From: Treponema bryantii
GTDB lineage: Bacteria > Spirochaetota > Spirochaetia > Treponematales > Treponemataceae
Direction: 5' to 3'
Assembly: GCF_900111035.1 (NCBI RefSeq)
Contig: NZ_FOFU01000002.1
Location: 186,001-250,000, forward strand
Length of the DNA stretch: 64,000 nt
Both the position numbers and the translations under genes were made by a program. Shown here one piece after another: positions 8,768 through 17,954 of this stretch. Each line of letters starts with the position of its first letter. The first letter of the stretch is position 1. The notes beneath the pieces are model-generated. The model saw only the letters and a program-made list of their open reading frames with translations, did not search any database and had not been told where the DNA came from.

Positions 8768-8992
8768 TTAGTTCTGAGCAGCTTCTGTCTTTGGTACACG
8801 AACCTTCTTCTGAACGAAACCACTGCTAAGGCAGCTTGAGCAAACCTTAATTGTTCTTACAGTTCCGTTAGGAAGAACAGCCTTAATGCTGTGGAGATTT
8901 GGTCTCCATGTTCTGCGAGTATGGTTCATAGATTTACTTACTTTATTACCAGACATAACGCCTTTTCCGCAAACATCACACATTCTAGACAT
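8768..8992 (-). CDS. rpmB: 50S ribosomal protein L28
   Basis: L28, 74 residues, is a late-assembling large-subunit protein. It is the zinc-binding form, with two CxxC pairs at Cys5/Cys8 and Cys51/Cys54. The conserved core [14 protein letters not shown] is intact. It is monocistronic, preceded by a promoter at 9052-9080 and followed by a terminator. Confidence 0.96.
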   Translation of the reverse strand: MSRMCDVCGKGVMSGNKVSKSMNHTRRTWRPNLHSIKAVLPNGTVRTIKVCSSCLSSGFVQKKVRVPKTEAAQN

Positions 8993-9051
8993 TTTCTTTA
9001 TCCTTCCTTATATAAAACAGTTTTCCCACACAAAATTACAATAGTTTAGAA

Positions 9052-9080
9052 AGAATATACAAATTCAAAAAAAAAGTCAA
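9052..9080 (-). promoter_or_regulatory. rpmB promoter
   Basis: On the minus strand, TTGACT (9075-9080) is separated by 17 nt from TATTCT (9052-9057), 60 nt upstream of rpmB. A 12-mer, TGACCGAATCTT (9081-9092), abuts the -35 box and recurs next to another -35 box at 21987. Confidence 0.65.
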
Positions 9081-9089
9081 TGACCGAAT

Positions 9090-9196
9090 CTTGAATTTCT
9101 GAAAATTCAAGATTTATAAAGGGGGATGTCTCCCCCTGTCTCCAACCGCCTCCGGCGTTTTCCGCCACCCCCTCTCCTAAGGGGCTCCGCCCCTTA
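9090..9196. repeat. GC-rich multi-hairpin element
   Basis: Four hairpins follow each other: CTTGAATTT/AAATTCAAG (9090-9111), GGGGGA/TCCCCC (9121-9136), CGCC/GGCG (9147-9157, with an alternative CGCC partner at 9163-9166) and TAAGGGGC/GCCCCTTA (9178-9196). The block is far more GC-rich than its surroundings. It lies downstream of the SPFH gene, and the GGGGGA hairpin followed by TTTATAAA on the minus strand could terminate that gene. It looks like a dispersed intergenic element rather than a gene. Confidence 0.65.
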
Positions 9197-9224
9197 AAAA
9201 CCCCGAAACAGTCCGTTTTTTTTC

Positions 9225-10718
9225 TTATTCACCGTCTTTTGACGTTTTCTTTGATTTCTCCAGCTTTCCTTCTACAAATTTTCCAAGTACAGATTTGAGA
9301 TCAATTCCAAGTGTTTCACCCAGACTTTCAGAAACCTGTGTTACATTTGTCATTATATCTTTAGTCAACTTTGATGAATCACCGCCGTACATGTAAATCT
9401 TATCAACATTCTGATATGCCATACCAGCCGCCTCAGCGATTTTTGGAAGCTGTTCAAAATAAACTTTAAGAGCATCCAGCTGCATCTGCTGTTTAGCGGC
9501 ATCACCATATTCCTTAAGAGCTTCTGCCTTTTCACGCATACCGTCTGCTTCTGCAACAAGCTTTGCCTTAACTGCAGCAGCTTCTGCTTCACCCTGTGCC
9601 TGAATTGCTTCTGCAAGAGCCTTTTTACCGGCAGCCTCATTTTCCATAGCAATTTTTTCAGCTTCTGCTTTTTTCTGTCGAGTAAAGGCTTCTGCTTCTG
9701 CCTGTCGCTGAATTTCAAAAGCCTCGGCCTCGGCCTTTTTCTGACGTGAATAAAGTTCTGCATCAGCCTTCTGCTGAGCTGCAAATTTTTCTGCCTCGGC
9801 AGTTTTCTTTACTTCAGCATCAAGAGCTTTTTCCTTAATTGAAACAGCCTTCTCCTGAATTTCAATCTGTTTTTCCTGCTTTGCAATATTAGCATCAGCT
9901 GCTTTAATTTCGAGAACCTTACGCTGATTTTCTGTTTCAATTCCTTTAGCTGCTTCTGCCTTTGCTGCCTCTGTATCAGCCTGTAACTGCAAAGAAGCCT
10001 TTTTAATGGCAAGGTCTGTCTGCTTCTGGGCAATCTCAAGTTCTGCTGCAACACGAGCCTCATTAGCTTCTTTATCAGCCTGTGCCTGTGCAATTTTTAC
10101 TTCTGCTTCTGCAGCTGCCTTTGCTTTTGCTGCATCCTTTGAAATTGCAACAGTGTTTTCAATACCAAGATTATTGATTACACCATTATCATCCTTAAAG
10201 TTCTGAATATTAAAGGTTGTAAGCTCAAGTCCTAAATCAAAAAGATTTGGCTTAACATTTTCAACAACCTTTTCAGAAAGAACCTTCTTATCACCCTGAA
10301 TCAAATCTTTTAATTTTATTTGAGAAATAATTTCACGGATATTTCCTTCAAGAACAGGAGTAACAACCGTAGCAATATCTGCTGTTGTATAACCGATAAA
10401 CTTAGCCGCAGCCTTTTTCATTGTTTCAGGATCTTGCGAAACTGCAATGTTTGCAACAGCATCAACTTTAATATTGATTGCATCCTGTGTTGGAATCGAA
10501 TCCTTAGAAACAAAATCCACCTGAATATTTTCAAGTGTCATATAATCAATTCTTTGTAAAAAAGGAACTACAAAAATTGCTTTACCTGTTACAGTTCTTG
10601 AACCAAAAGGTCCAACCCTAATTCCAATCCTGTTCTTAGGAACTTTCTTATAAGAAACAAAAAAGAACAAAAGAACTAAAACAATAAGAATCATGCAAAG
10701 AATAAATAAAGGTGTCAT
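9225..10718 (-). CDS. Flotillin-like SPFH-domain membrane protein
   Basis: This is a membrane scaffold protein of the flotillin type. An N-terminal hydrophobic anchor (about 3-25) precedes an SPFH domain (about 30-190). A long Ala/Glu/Lys-rich coiled coil (about 190-410) and a C-terminal region follow. The ATG at 10718 is chosen over an upstream in-frame start because AGGAG lies 8 nt before it; this gives 497 residues. Flotillins organise membrane microdomains and oligomerise through the coiled coil. No NfeD partner gene is adjacent. The gene is monocistronic, with its own promoter (10768-10796). Confidence 0.88.
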   Translation of the reverse strand: MTPLFILCMILIVLVLLFFFVSYKKVPKNRIGIRVGPFGSRTVTGKAIFVVPFLQRIDYMTLENIQVDFVSKDSIPTQDAINIKVDAVANIAVSQDPETMKKAAAKFIGYTTADIATVVTPVLEGNIREIISQIKLKDLIQGDKKVLSEKVVENVKPNLFDLGLELTTFNIQNFKDDNGVINNLGIENTVAISKDAAKAKAAAEAEVKIAQAQADKEANEARVAAELEIAQKQTDLAIKKASLQLQADTEAAKAEAAKGIETENQRKVLEIKAADANIAKQEKQIEIQEKAVSIKEKALDAEVKKTAEAEKFAAQQKADAELYSRQKKAEAEAFEIQRQAEAEAFTRQKKAEAEKIAMENEAAGKKALAEAIQAQGEAEAAAVKAKLVAEADGMREKAEALKEYGDAAKQQMQLDALKVYFEQLPKIAEAAGMAYQNVDKIYMYGGDSSKLTKDIMTNVTQVSESLGETLGIDLKSVLGKFVEGKLEKSKKTSKDGE

Positions 10719-10767
10719 AGAGGTGTCTCCTAACTTTTTTATTACCATAAAAATATGATACTTTTAA

Positions 10768-10796
10768 AGTATAAGTCTATTATTTGTCAGGGGCAA
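10768..10796 (-). promoter_or_regulatory. Promoter of the flotillin-like gene
   Basis: On the minus strand, TTGCCC (10791-10796), a 17-nt spacer and TATACT (10768-10773). The -10 box overlaps a small palindrome, ATACTT..AAGTAT, which could be an operator. Confidence 0.6.
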
Positions 10797-10817
10797 GAAA
10801 AAAAGTTGATTGACCTG

Positions 10818-12815
10818 CTATTTCCCGTACTGTGCTTCAATATCGCGAATCTGGTCGCGGAGTGCAGCTGCCTGCTCGTATTCCATGCGGTCGGCACAGG
10901 CAGACATTTCTGCAGTAAGCGCTTTAATGAGTTTATGGCGTTCTTTAGGATTAAACAGATTTGCTTCTTTCTTAAGAACTTCAAGCTGAATTGAAGCGTT
11001 TGCATCTGCATCCTGCTTTTCATGAATGAGAATATCTTCAACAGCTTTAGAAATTGTCTTTGGTGTAATTCCGTGTTCTTTATTGTAAGCTTCCTGAACC
11101 TCGCGGCGGTGCTTTGTTTCTTTTACAGCCGCTTCCATTGCAGGGCTCATGTGGTCGGCATACATTACAACCTTACCTTCAGCATTGCGGGCAGCACGTC
11201 CAATAATCTGAATAAGCGAAGTTTCCGATCTTAAGAATCCGATTTTATCTGCATCAAGAATTGCAATAAACGACACTTCCGGAAGATCAATTCCTTCTCG
11301 CAAAAGGTTAATTCCAATCAGAACATCAATTTCACCGGTTCTTAAAGATTTCAAAATCTCAACTCGTTCAAAAGTATCAATTTCTGAGTGAATATATTTA
11401 ACCTTGAGTTTAAGTTCTGTAAGGTATTGGGTAAGGTCCTCCGCCATCTTTTTTGTCAGTGTCAGAATAAGGCTGCGTTCGTGTCGCTCAATGCGCTCGC
11501 GAACTTCCTTGTAAATATCTTCCATCTGACCTTCGCTTGGTCTGATTTCTACAATAGGATCAAGAAGTCCTGTAGGACGAATCAGCTGCTCTACAACTTG
11601 TGTACTCTGCTTAATTTCTTCAGGGCGTGGAGTTGCAGTAACATAAATTATCTGATTCATCTTTGCATCAAACTCAGCCTTCTTCAGAGGGCGGTTATCA
11701 AAAGCACTAGGAAGACGGAATCCAAAATCAATAAGATTCTGCTTACGACTACGGTCACCTTCATACATCGCACCAATCTGAGGAACAGAAACATGAGCCT
11801 CGTCTATCATGCACAAAAAGTCATCCGGGAAATAATGAAGAAGTGTTGCTGGTGGCTCGCCTCGCGCGCGGCCCGAAATTGGGCCGGAATAATTTTCGAT
11901 ACCCGGGCAGGTTCCCATTTCACGGAGCATTTCAATATCATAAGTTGTACGGGTTTTAAGGCGTTCTGCTTCAAGCATTTTACCGGCAGCGCGCAGTTCT
12001 TCTACACGCTCATCAAGTTCAACCTGAATGCGGTTCGTTGCTTCAATCAGTTTATCCTGAGGAACGACAAAGTGCTTTGCAGGATATAAAACAGTTTCTT
12101 CAAGTTCACCGGCAACAGAACGGTCCAGAACATTAAAACGCTGAATACGGACAACTTCTTCCCAATCCAGAAGAATTCTGTAGGCTTCGTCTGTTTCCAT
12201 ATAAGGCGGGAAAACTTCTATTACATCGCCTTTAATACGGAAGTTGCCGCGCTCAAGCACGTTATCATTTCTGTTATACTGCATTGAAATCAGAGAGTTT
12301 GCAAACTTTTTGATATCTAAAGTCTGACCAACTTCAACATGAACACGCATGCCCTTATAAACATCAGGCATACCCAAACCGTAAATACAGGAAACTGTTG
12401 CAACTACAATTACATCACGGCGTTCCATAAGGCTGTAAGTTGCCGCAAGACGCATCTGGTCGATTTCACGGTTGATATCGCAGTCTTTTTCTATATATAA
12501 GTCACGGGCAGCAACGTATGCTTCCGGCTGATAATAGTCGTAATATGAGACAAAGTATTCTACAGCGTTATTCGGAAAAAAAGATTTAAACTCGCGGTAA
12601 AGCTGGGCAGAAAGAGTTTTATTATGACTTATGATTAACGTAGGACGCTGAACCTTCTCTATGATTTTTGCCATAGTAAAGGTTTTTCCAGAGCCTGTTA
12701 CACCCTTGAGAGTCTGAAACTTGTCACCACGCAGAAATCCTTCTGCAAGCTTTTCAATAGCCTGCCCCTGATCTCCGCTAGGCTCAAAAGGTGAAACTAC
12801 CTCAAACTTTTTCAT
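10818..12815 (-). CDS. uvrB: UvrABC excinuclease subunit B
   Basis: This is the damage-verification helicase of nucleotide excision repair, working with UvrA and UvrC. The 665 residues are the standard length. Visible are Walker A GVTGSGKTFT, the beta-hairpin region SYYDYYQPEAYV, the DEAH-type box MIDEAHVS, helicase motif VI (QIIGRAARN) and a C-terminal UVR domain (YEQAAALRDQIRDIE). Its ATG overlaps the stop of the upstream htrA gene (TAATG), so the two are translationally coupled. It is last in the radC-htrA-uvrB operon. Confidence 0.98.
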   Translation of the reverse strand: MKKFEVVSPFEPSGDQGQAIEKLAEGFLRGDKFQTLKGVTGSGKTFTMAKIIEKVQRPTLIISHNKTLSAQLYREFKSFFPNNAVEYFVSYYDYYQPEAYVAARDLYIEKDCDINREIDQMRLAATYSLMERRDVIVVATVSCIYGLGMPDVYKGMRVHVEVGQTLDIKKFANSLISMQYNRNDNVLERGNFRIKGDVIEVFPPYMETDEAYRILLDWEEVVRIQRFNVLDRSVAGELEETVLYPAKHFVVPQDKLIEATNRIQVELDERVEELRAAGKMLEAERLKTRTTYDIEMLREMGTCPGIENYSGPISGRARGEPPATLLHYFPDDFLCMIDEAHVSVPQIGAMYEGDRSRKQNLIDFGFRLPSAFDNRPLKKAEFDAKMNQIIYVTATPRPEEIKQSTQVVEQLIRPTGLLDPIVEIRPSEGQMEDIYKEVRERIERHERSLILTLTKKMAEDLTQYLTELKLKVKYIHSEIDTFERVEILKSLRTGEIDVLIGINLLREGIDLPEVSFIAILDADKIGFLRSETSLIQIIGRAARNAEGKVVMYADHMSPAMEAAVKETKHRREVQEAYNKEHGITPKTISKAVEDILIHEKQDADANASIQLEVLKKEANLFNPKERHKLIKALTAEMSACADRMEYEQAAALRDQIRDIEAQYGK

Positions 12816-14086
12816 TAACTCTCCACCAGCTTAATCTTCAAAGTTACGTTCTTGCGATTTCGTCGAACCACAACAGTAACGACATCACCAGGTCTCTTGC
12901 TTTCAAGAGCTGAATAATAATCAGCAAGAGAAGTTACGGCAATATCATCAATCTGAGTAATTACATCGCCGCCAATATAAATAATGTCTCGTCGTGAACC
13001 ATAATATGCAGCTTCAGTACCACCTCTAAGGCCCGCAGCCTCTGCATTTCCGCCTCTCTTTACCTCTGAAATCAAAACACCATTCGAAATATCAAGGCCC
13101 GCATACTGTGTGATACGACGGCTCAACTGAATAACAGTTGCATCAATAGTTCCGCGCTGAACTTTTCCATATTTAATCAAATCTGCAACAACACGAATCG
13201 CAGTCTCAGAAGGAACAGCAAAACCAACACCGGCAGAGTTTCCTGAATTTGACTGAATCATAGTATTGATTCCAATCATTTTTCCAGTTGTATCAAGCAA
13301 AGGACCGCCAGAGTTTCCAGGGTTAATAGCCGCATCTGTCTGAATCATATTGCGGATAATTCTGTTATTAGAATTCTGAATAGGACGTCCCAGACCAGAA
13401 ACAATACCTGTAGTCATAGTTCGTTCCAAACCGAACGGGTTACCAATTGCAATTACCCTCTGACCAACTTTCAAAGCAGTAGAAGCACCAAAAGAAATAG
13501 TCTTAAGTTCTATTCCTGCAGGAGGTGTAAACTTAATTACGGCAAGGTCGCTGTCTAAATCTGTTCCTATTATTTCAGCCTCATATTGAGTACCATCAAA
13601 AAGAGAAACATAAATTTTAGTTGCATCCTGAATTACATGAACATTTGTAAGAATATAACCACGCTTATCAATAATAGAACCACTTCCACTTCCTCCTTCC
13701 TGTACATAAGGCTGAAGGAACCAGTCATAGGCTGTTATCTGAGTATTTATATTCACAACCGCTTCATTACAAAGTGAGTAAACATTTATATTCTGAGCTT
13801 CTTCCTGAGTGTAACCCGAACCTCCATTTCCACCGGCAACAGAAATCACAGAAGCAGGATTCTGCTCAAGAAAAGAATACGAGTTCTCAAAATTATCTGA
13901 ACCCGAAATAATATCTGTACCTTCCGGAGTCGTACCCGCAACCTGAGTAACCTCCGCCTCAGTTGCAGCATTTCCAGAAGCTTTTTTCTTAGAAATATTT
14001 ATACAAACAGCCGCAGTAACAAGCACAGCAGCAACAACACAAATCACAGTAGTACGAATAAGCTGAGCATTAGAATATAGTTTCAT
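12815..14086 (-). CDS. HtrA/DegP-type membrane-anchored serine protease with PDZ domain
   Basis: This envelope quality-control protease has an N-terminal membrane anchor (about 11-31), a low-complexity linker and a trypsin-like domain. The catalytic triad is His150 (TNVHVI), Asp180 (DSDLAVI) and Ser259 (NPGNSGGP). A single C-terminal PDZ domain (about 320-420) follows. Two-PDZ DegP proteins are longer, so this is the one-PDZ DegS/HtrA type. It is co-transcribed with radC (18-nt gap) and uvrB (overlapping stop/start). Its Shine-Dalgarno is weak, which suggests coupling to radC translation. Confidence 0.93.
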   Translation of the reverse strand: MKLYSNAQLIRTTVICVVAAVLVTAAVCINISKKKASGNAATEAEVTQVAGTTPEGTDIISGSDNFENSYSFLEQNPASVISVAGGNGGSGYTQEEAQNINVYSLCNEAVVNINTQITAYDWFLQPYVQEGGSGSGSIIDKRGYILTNVHVIQDATKIYVSLFDGTQYEAEIIGTDLDSDLAVIKFTPPAGIELKTISFGASTALKVGQRVIAIGNPFGLERTMTTGIVSGLGRPIQNSNNRIIRNMIQTDAAINPGNSGGPLLDTTGKMIGINTMIQSNSGNSAGVGFAVPSETAIRVVADLIKYGKVQRGTIDATVIQLSRRITQYAGLDISNGVLISEVKRGGNAEAAGLRGGTEAAYYGSRRDIIYIGGDVITQIDDIAVTSLADYYSALESKRPGDVVTVVVRRNRKNVTLKIKLVES

Positions 14087-14104
14087 ACCTATAATTTAAT
14101 AGAA

Positions 14105-14806
14105 TCAGGCCATTTTAACAATAACATTTTTCTTTTTATTCCTAAGAAGCATTTTGCTGTCAACAAAACTAAAATATGAATCCCTGCACACAATAATATG
14201 ATCAAGCAGCTCAATACCCATAATTTCTCCAACACGTTCAAGATTATGAGTCACCTGAATATCTTCTTCTGAAGGTTCACAATTTCCAGATGGATGATTA
14301 TGGCATACTATGATTGCCGCCGCGTCCTCTCTTATTGCTGCTCCGAAAATTTCACGCGGATGTATTAAAGTTCTGTTTAACGTACCAACCGAAATCACAT
14401 GAATCTGAATTATTTCATGACTGCCATTCAACGTAACAAGAAGAAAATGTTCTTTTTTACAAACCGCATAATTCTGTACAAAAGGAACGATATCAGATGA
14501 ACTCGAAATCGGTGCACAAAGATGCGAATTCCGCCGTCTTCCCAGTTCAAGAGCCGCCGCAACAGCCAGTGCTTTTCCTTGCCCAACCCCTTTAAGCTTA
14601 AGCAGATTCTTTACCACCTCGGAGGGATCTGAATCATCAAGAGCATCAACTATTTTATCTGCCATTATTTCCACCGGCATCTGACTATTCCCCGTCCCAA
14701 GAATAAGCATCACAAGCTCCTCATCAAACAGATAAGAAAGCCCATGCTCCATTGCAGATTCCCGTACCGACGGTCTAATTTTTTCTTCATTACTGATTAT
14801 TTTCAT
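14105..14806 (-). CDS. radC: RadC/JAB-domain protein
   Basis: This 233-residue protein has an N-terminal helix-hairpin-helix region (LLKLKGVGQGKA) and a JAB/MPN metal domain. The domain carries the motif VCHNHPSGNCEPSEED, with a preceding conserved Glu region. RadC proteins are linked to DNA repair or recombination by context, though the biochemical role is unsettled. It is the first gene of an operon with htrA and uvrB. AGAGGA precedes the ATG by 4 nt. Confidence 0.95.
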   Translation of the reverse strand: MKIISNEEKIRPSVRESAMEHGLSYLFDEELVMLILGTGNSQMPVEIMADKIVDALDDSDPSEVVKNLLKLKGVGQGKALAVAAALELGRRRNSHLCAPISSSSDIVPFVQNYAVCKKEHFLLVTLNGSHEIIQIHVISVGTLNRTLIHPREIFGAAIREDAAAIIVCHNHPSGNCEPSEEDIQVTHNLERVGEIMGIELLDHIIVCRDSYFSFVDSKMLLRNKKKNVIVKMA

Positions 14807-14912
14807 AAAATCCTCTATCTATAATATTGCTTTCATAAGCCAAAAAAGGAAAAGATTTTGAAAAAAAGTGTCTGAAATTCAGATTTTTTTCTGTTTTTCC
14901 GAAAATCAGAAT

Positions 14913-15506
14913 ATGATGAGAAAATTTATTTTTGCTGCCACTCTTGCTGCAGCTCTTTTTACATTAAATTCCTGTGCTTCTTTACCAAAAGCCAGAAAAC
15001 ACATTGAACTTTCTAAGAATATTATGGATATCGGCCGCTTAAATGCAGATCAACTGGCAAACTATTTTATGAGCCGCAATGCAGAAGCTGACCGCGAACA
15101 CATAAAAAACTTTGCTCAATATTATATAGATGAAGCTGCCGTAGAAGGCGTGAACTCAGACGTAGCCTTTGCACAGATGTGCCTTGAAACCGGATATCTT
15201 CGTTTTGGAGGTCTTGTTCAGCCTGAGTTCCACAATTACTGCGGACTTGGCGCAATGGATGCAGAACATCCCGGCGAACAATTCCCAGACGAGCAGACAG
15301 GCGTCCGCGCCCATATTCAGCACCTTCAGGCTTATGGCACAACAGAAGATGTAAAGCTCGTTAACGAACTTGTGGACCCGAGATATAACTGGGTCCACAA
15401 GACAAAGTACGTTGAAAATATTTACGGGCTGGCCGGTACCTGGGCCACAGATCCGTTATATGGACAGAAATTAGAAACTGTCCTTACAAACATGGGCTAT
15501 TATTAA
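14913..15506 (+). CDS. Glucosaminidase-like peptidoglycan hydrolase, lipoprotein
   Basis: The product is a predicted lipoprotein. The signal peptide ends in the lipobox LNSC, giving a lipidated Cys near residue 22. The rest is a lysozyme-like glucosaminidase domain (EAAVEGVNSDVAFAQMCLET, then a GGL..FHNYCGLGA core), with the expected catalytic Glu in MCLETG. It probably trims peptidoglycan in the envelope. The ATG at 14913 (or the adjacent 14916) is preferred because it places the signal peptide at the N-terminus. The stop codon overlaps the convergent kinase gene. Confidence 0.85.
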   Translation: MMRKFIFAATLAAALFTLNSCASLPKARKHIELSKNIMDIGRLNADQLANYFMSRNAEADREHIKNFAQYYIDEAAVEGVNSDVAFAQMCLETGYLRFGGLVQPEFHNYCGLGAMDAEHPGEQFPDEQTGVRAHIQHLQAYGTTEDVKLVNELVDPRYNWVHKTKYVENIYGLAGTWATDPLYGQKLETVLTNMGYY

Positions 15507-16204
15507 GCACCAATAGTAGTTCCAAAATATTCCTTATCTTCCAGAATAGCCTGGATGTTAGGAATATTCTTTCCACCTGCACAAATTACTTTCATACCAA
15601 GTTCGCTGGCCTTTTTTGATGCAATAGGATCAAAAGGACAGTTCTTTCCAGGTGTCCATTCATCTCCTACCATCTTGCGGAAGTCTGCCCAAGAAATTGT
15701 ATCAAGAGGTTTAGCATCAGGATTCTTGCGTGGATCATCTGTATAAACCTTTTCAATATTAGAAAGATTTACGATAGTCTTAGCATCAAATTTTTCACCA
15801 AGATAAACTGCATCTGTATCAGTAGAGAATCCTGGTTTCCAGCCTGCAGCAACAAGCACCTGGCCATCAAACTTCAGATTTTCTTCAGTTGGATTGTAAA
15901 CGACATCGTTTTTACTGTAATCACCAAAACAAGCCTTCAAAAGCTGAGCATTCAAACGTGTAGCCATAATACCAATCCAGTCTGCTGCATTTGCATCAAA
16001 AGCATCCCCAGTCTTTTCGCAAACTTCCTTTAATCCATTCTGATATACACGTGCAGGAGCTCCACCACCAGCAACCAGAATCAATCTGTTCTGTTTGTCT
16101 GAATCAAGCCATTTCTTACACATTGTAACAAACTCGCTCAAAAAAGCGCTGTCCGGCTTATCCGGAGCAATAATTGAACCACCAACACTCAAAATCTTTG
16201 TCAT
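15503..16204 (-). CDS. Amino-acid-kinase-fold UMP kinase (archaeal-type)
   Basis: This cytoplasmic kinase has the amino acid kinase fold. It shows KILSVGGSIIAP at the N-terminus, LVAGGGAPARVYQ, and a nucleotide-binding YTDDPRKNPDA segment. It resembles the archaeal-type UMP kinase branch, which makes UDP from UMP; a related small-molecule kinase is possible. The ATG at 16204 is chosen because GGAGG lies 6 nt before it, giving 233 residues. The 21-nt palindrome (16221-16241) lies just upstream, between it and the transglutaminase-like gene. Confidence 0.75.
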   Translation of the reverse strand: MTKILSVGGSIIAPDKPDSAFLSEFVTMCKKWLDSDKQNRLILVAGGGAPARVYQNGLKEVCEKTGDAFDANAADWIGIMATRLNAQLLKACFGDYSKNDVVYNPTEENLKFDGQVLVAAGWKPGFSTDTDAVYLGEKFDAKTIVNLSNIEKVYTDDPRKNPDAKPLDTISWADFRKMVGDEWTPGKNCPFDPIASKKASELGMKVICAGGKNIPNIQAILEDKEYFGTTIGA

Positions 16205-16220
16205 ACTAAACCTCCACGTC

Positions 16221-16241
16221 ATCCTGAACTTGTTTCAGGAT
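16221..16241. repeat. 21-nt palindrome, copy 3
   Basis: The stem ATCCTGAA/TTCAGGAT encloses loop CTTGT. It fills the 40-nt gap between the transglutaminase-like gene and the UMP kinase-like gene, so it sits in their mRNA as a hairpin. Confidence 0.75.
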
Positions 16242-16244
16242 CTA

Positions 16245-17954
16245 CTAATAAACTCCCTTTACTACCGGAACACTCCAGTAGCTGCTGTATTTTGCTGTAT
16301 CTTTATTTGCTTCTTCCCATATAGACTGCAGGGCAAAACTTCTTGGCTGCTGAACAATCTTACTGTCTGCACTAAACGGCTTAAGCTGACTCCATCCTCT
16401 TGAGAAAAGAATATGATGCGAGTCCATATTTCCAAAATAGTAAGCTCTTTCATCTACAACATCACTGTCTGTCCAGCGCTTATATTCAAGCCCTGCACCG
16501 AGAGCAGGATCCGCAGGAACCCAGCCTACTCTATCAATATAGAATTCACACCACCAGTGAGCCTGACTCTGCAAATCCTGATTGACTAATACACCGCCAT
16601 CTGTATAAGCCGGAATCTCAGCAGCTCTCAACAAAGCAGTATAAATAACTGCAAAATCATAAGCATCACCGCTTCCTTTTTTAATCAAATCAAGCGGATT
16701 CGAATCTCCGTTACGAACCTTTGCTTCAATCATACAGTTATCGCAAAGATATTCATAAATCCGTTTTGCTTTATTCCAGGCATTTTTTTCTTTTCCAATA
16801 ATCTTATCACAAAGCTCTTTTACAGCCTTATCAGAACTTGGAACAAGAGCATCAGACTTAAGTGCTCCACTCAACAGATTTTTTTCTGTGTTCTTATAAT
16901 TTCCAATTTTAACAGGATTTACATTAGTTCTTACTTCAAAAACAGGAAGAACGAAAGTCTGCTTAAATACACTCTTTGGAGTATTATTTCTGCTCTTTGT
17001 AATCTGATGAATCAAATTATTCTGATAATTTAATAAAATCGGTTCCGGCACAACCTCAGTAATCTCAATATTAGGCTGAGCAGGACAATTAAAAGGAATC
17101 GGACAGCGAAGAGTAATTGTAGAAACATCATCTGTCACAACATCAGCAATATCAGCAGTATACTGAACCAGATATATCTTCTTATTAAGATATTCCTTAC
17201 GACCCGCATCAGTATTGATAGTAATTTCCTTAGGATCAGACTGTTCACGGCCTGTATCTACAATTACAACACCACTATAAGCACCATCAGGAACACGAAC
17301 AGTGATTTCTGTATTCGACCAGGAAACATAATCAAAATCATCTTCGCTTGCAGGAATCATATTCTCAGTAAGCATAACCATGTTCTTATAGTCAGCCTCA
17401 CTGATTTTATTATTGCAGTCCATAGTAAAAAGCACTTTAGACTGATTTTTTGAATCACCAAAATTATTTCCGTAAATCACAAGAAGCTCACCCGTACTAA
17501 CCTTGTCCGAAGAAAGCATAGTGATTAACGGCTTTGTAACCTGCTGCACAGCAGGAACCGGAACAGGAATATCAACCTCATTTGCAAAAAGAGCAGGTTT
17601 TGAACGAAGTTCCTTAGTTCCAACAACAAGAAGACCATCCTGTACATTAGCAGGAAGTACGAATTTAATACAATTATCTGTCCACGAAATATAAGAACTG
17701 GCAGTAAGTTTTGACCCCGCTATTTCTACATAGCTCATATCACGTACAGCCCCAAAATTCGAACCGTTAATGATAACAAGGTCACCGGGAGAACCAACAG
17801 GAGGAACAACAGAAGTAATTTCAGGAACAGGTTTATTCCTGAAACCAATGAGATAAATAGAACCGAGAATTATACATATGATAAAAACAACAGAAAGTAC
17901 CCGGAGTGCCGGATACTTCCTCAATGAATAACTAAACTTTCCAGAAGAATCCAC
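16245..17954 (-). CDS. Membrane-anchored IPT/TIG and transglutaminase-like protein (catalytic Cys absent)
   Basis: The 569-residue protein has one N-terminal membrane helix (about 18-37), two IPT/TIG immunoglobulin-like repeats (about 40-125 and 140-230), and a C-terminal transglutaminase-like core (about 390-510). The core keeps the His (AHWWCEFY) and Asp (WVPADPALG) regions. The usual nucleophile position in the G-x-C-x-D motif reads GDAYDFA, so it is probably not a Cys-protease-type enzyme. The GTG start overlaps the anti-sigma stop (TAGTG). It belongs to the sigma/anti-sigma operon, so an envelope-stress role is plausible. Confidence 0.85.
   Translation of the reverse strand: MDSSGKFSYSLRKYPALRVLSVVFIICIILGSIYLIGFRNKPVPEITSVVPPVGSPGDLVIINGSNFGAVRDMSYVEIAGSKLTASSYISWTDNCIKFVLPANVQDGLLVVGTKELRSKPALFANEVDIPVPVPAVQQVTKPLITMLSSDKVSTGELLVIYGNNFGDSKNQSKVLFTMDCNNKISEADYKNMVMLTENMIPASEDDFDYVSWSNTEITVRVPDGAYSGVVIVDTGREQSDPKEITINTDAGRKEYLNKKIYLVQYTADIADVVTDDVSTITLRCPIPFNCPAQPNIEITEVVPEPILLNYQNNLIHQITKSRNNTPKSVFKQTFVLPVFEVRTNVNPVKIGNYKNTEKNLLSGALKSDALVPSSDKAVKELCDKIIGKEKNAWNKAKRIYEYLCDNCMIEAKVRNGDSNPLDLIKKGSGDAYDFAVIYTALLRAAEIPAYTDGGVLVNQDLQSQAHWWCEFYIDRVGWVPADPALGAGLEYKRWTDSDVVDERAYYFGNMDSHHILFSRGWSQLKPFSADSKIVQQPRSFALQSIWEEANKDTAKYSSYWSVPVVKGVY

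Noticed and set aside
11388-12089. A 233-codon plus-strand ORF inside uvrB
   Set aside because: It is antisense to a conserved gene, has no recognisable motif and arises from the codon bias of the opposite strand.
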